From: an uncultured Acidobacteriaceae bacterium
GTDB lineage: Bacteria > Acidobacteriota > Terriglobia > Terriglobales > Acidobacteriaceae
Assembly (NCBI GenBank): GCA_937879855.1
Contig: CALFMO010000003.1
Span: 1 to 15,195, forward strand
DNA length: 15,195 bases
Direction of reading: 5' to 3'
Shown here: positions 14,664 to 15,195 of the stretch, in pieces
Layout: every line of letters begins with the position of its first letter
Position numbering within the stretch: position 1 is the stretch's first letter
Position numbers and translations under genes: made by a program
Notes under the pieces: generated by a model
What the model saw: the letters and a program-made list of their open reading frames with translations, nothing else
Databases searched by the model: none
What the model was told of the DNA's origin: nothing

Positions 14664-14846
14664 ATGGCTAAAGAGCTTGTCTGGCTAGAAAACAGTAACT
14701 TTGCCGCTTGGGGATGTTCGGAGTGCAACTGGCTGCTAGTGAATCCCGGAACCAAGCTGTCCGAGAAGCCATCCGTCCCCGTGAAGGACGCTTTTAATAA
14801 GCATGACTGCGCCATGTTTCCTCGCCAAAGAAGTGTGAAGCAGTAG
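14664..14846 (+). CDS. Small CxxC zinc-motif protein (60 aa)
   Basis: 'MAKELVWLENSNFAAWGCSE' then 'CNWLL', with C19-x2-C22 and a C-terminal 'KHDC' pair that together could bind one zinc. It is an intact relative of the frameshifted gene at 14031, sharing the 'LVWIE/LVWLE' start, an aromatic-rich spacer, 'GCSEC.W' and an H-x-C near the end. It lacks the long charged helix of that relative and is shorter in the middle. ATG 14664 is chosen over an earlier start because it aligns with the paralogue; GGGAG lies 11 bases upstream. Function is unknown. Confidence 0.65.
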   Translation: MAKELVWLENSNFAAWGCSECNWLLVNPGTKLSEKPSVPVKDAFNKHDCAMFPRQRSVKQ

Positions 14847-15064
14847 CCACGTTGCCGTTGCCTACGCATATCGGGAGTACACACGGAGCCGCGTTTCCGC
14901 ATTGCGTTCATTTAGCTGTCCATTGCTTCGGCGTTCTTTTTGAAACTGCTCAGAATTGAACAGTCATTGAGATTCTTAACAATTATCTTATCCAGTAGCT
15001 AAGTGAACGCGGTCGTCTGTTTAGTAGCGGAGAGACAGCCTCACTTTACTGTTGTGTCGATGGA

Positions 15065-15095
15065 GGTCGAACCGGCAAGGGTTCGGCCTTTTTTT
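15065..15095 (+). terminator. Intrinsic (Rho-independent) terminator
   Basis: GGTCGAACC (15065-15073), a short loop, then GGTTCGGCC (15080-15088) form a 9-bp stem with one G-U pair, followed directly by seven T (15089-15095). This is a textbook plus-strand intrinsic terminator. Confidence 0.85.
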
Positions 15096-15175
15096 GCGCC
15101 CTAGATAGCTCTGGATGTCGAAATCAAGCCATAACACTCATTTGAGAATTATCGGCGCATTGCTTCCCTTCGCAT

Positions 15176-15195
15176 CGCCCACGCGCGCGTGGGCG
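15176..15195. repeat. Perfect 20-base palindrome at the window edge
   Basis: CGCCCACGCGCGCGTGGGCG reads the same on both strands. It may be part of a larger hairpin cut by the window end. It shares the CCCACGCG/CGCGTGGG half-sites with the palindrome at 8630-8641. Confidence 0.6.

Larger units (their letters stand above)
14847..15195. other. Right-edge intergenic region with terminator and palindrome
   Basis: No protein gene is visible in these 349 bases. The region holds an AT-rich stretch (about 14938-14999), a strong intrinsic terminator (15065-15095) and a perfect palindrome at the edge (15176-15195). The terminator lies over 200 bases after the last stop codon, so it may end a separate short transcript starting in the AT-rich part. 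Confidence 0.45.

Noticed and set aside
1..15195. CRISPR array or CRISPR-Cas adaptation locus suggested by the cas1 gene
   Set aside because: No regularly spaced repeats are visible anywhere and there is no cas2 or effector gene; PolB/HNH neighbours favour a casposon-like reading.

Overview
The window looks like accessory DNA in an acidobacterial (Acidobacteriota, probably Terriglobia-type) chromosome. This host call is an inference. It rests on the Crp/Fnr-like regulator and the cluster of very small proteins at the right edge (the 'WRPIAEQASKE.DPQKL' protein, the 'ELVWLE...WGCSEC' proteins and the 'MSYFVWVP.CAIC' protein), which I associate with that phylum. No rRNA or tRNA gene is visible to anchor it.

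The main feature is a group of genes at about 5.7-12.7 kb with the gene content of a casposon, a self-synthesizing transposon that uses a Cas1 integrase. A solo cas1 (minus strand, 5759-7306) keeps the active-site residues and carries a C-terminal zinc ribbon and HTH. It stands head to head with a plus-strand block: a 337-aa protein with a sigma-region-4-like HTH, a 155-aa HTH protein, an HNH nuclease, a 974-aa family B DNA polymerase with all exonuclease and polymerase motifs, and a 94-aa basic Myb/SANT-like protein. The HTH155, HNH and polymerase genes overlap by stop/start codons and look like one translation-coupled operon. No CRISPR repeats and no other cas genes are present. Described casposons are mainly archaeal and few are bacterial, so an acidobacterial one would be notable. 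I could find only a weak candidate terminal inverted repeat (about 5677 and 12686) and no convincing target-site duplication, so the borders are provisional.

To the left, 286-3900 encodes a 1204-aa protein with an N-terminal PD-(D/E)xK-like nuclease domain, a STAND/AAA-type NTPase and a long helical C-terminus. This is the architecture of Avs-type antiviral sensors. Convergent with it is a minus-strand cluster of three unrecognised genes (194, 163 and 117 aa), one with a transmembrane anchor. They may be cargo of the same island or independent insertions. The first 248 bases hold GC-rich DNA and inverted repeats with no convincing gene.

To the right, 12770-13751 holds a Crp/Fnr-like regulator and a 63-aa protein that look like a host operon. 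Then follow a frameshifted small zinc-motif gene (14031-14232), a 76-aa zinc-motif protein (minus), an intact paralogue of the frameshifted gene (14664-14846), and an intergenic stretch with a strong intrinsic terminator and a perfect 20-base palindrome at the window edge.

How the central genes would work together (inference from casposon biology): Cas1 excises and integrates the element at its ends, the family B polymerase replicates it or fills gaps, HNH supplies a nicking or accessory nuclease activity, and the HTH proteins regulate expression or recognise element DNA.
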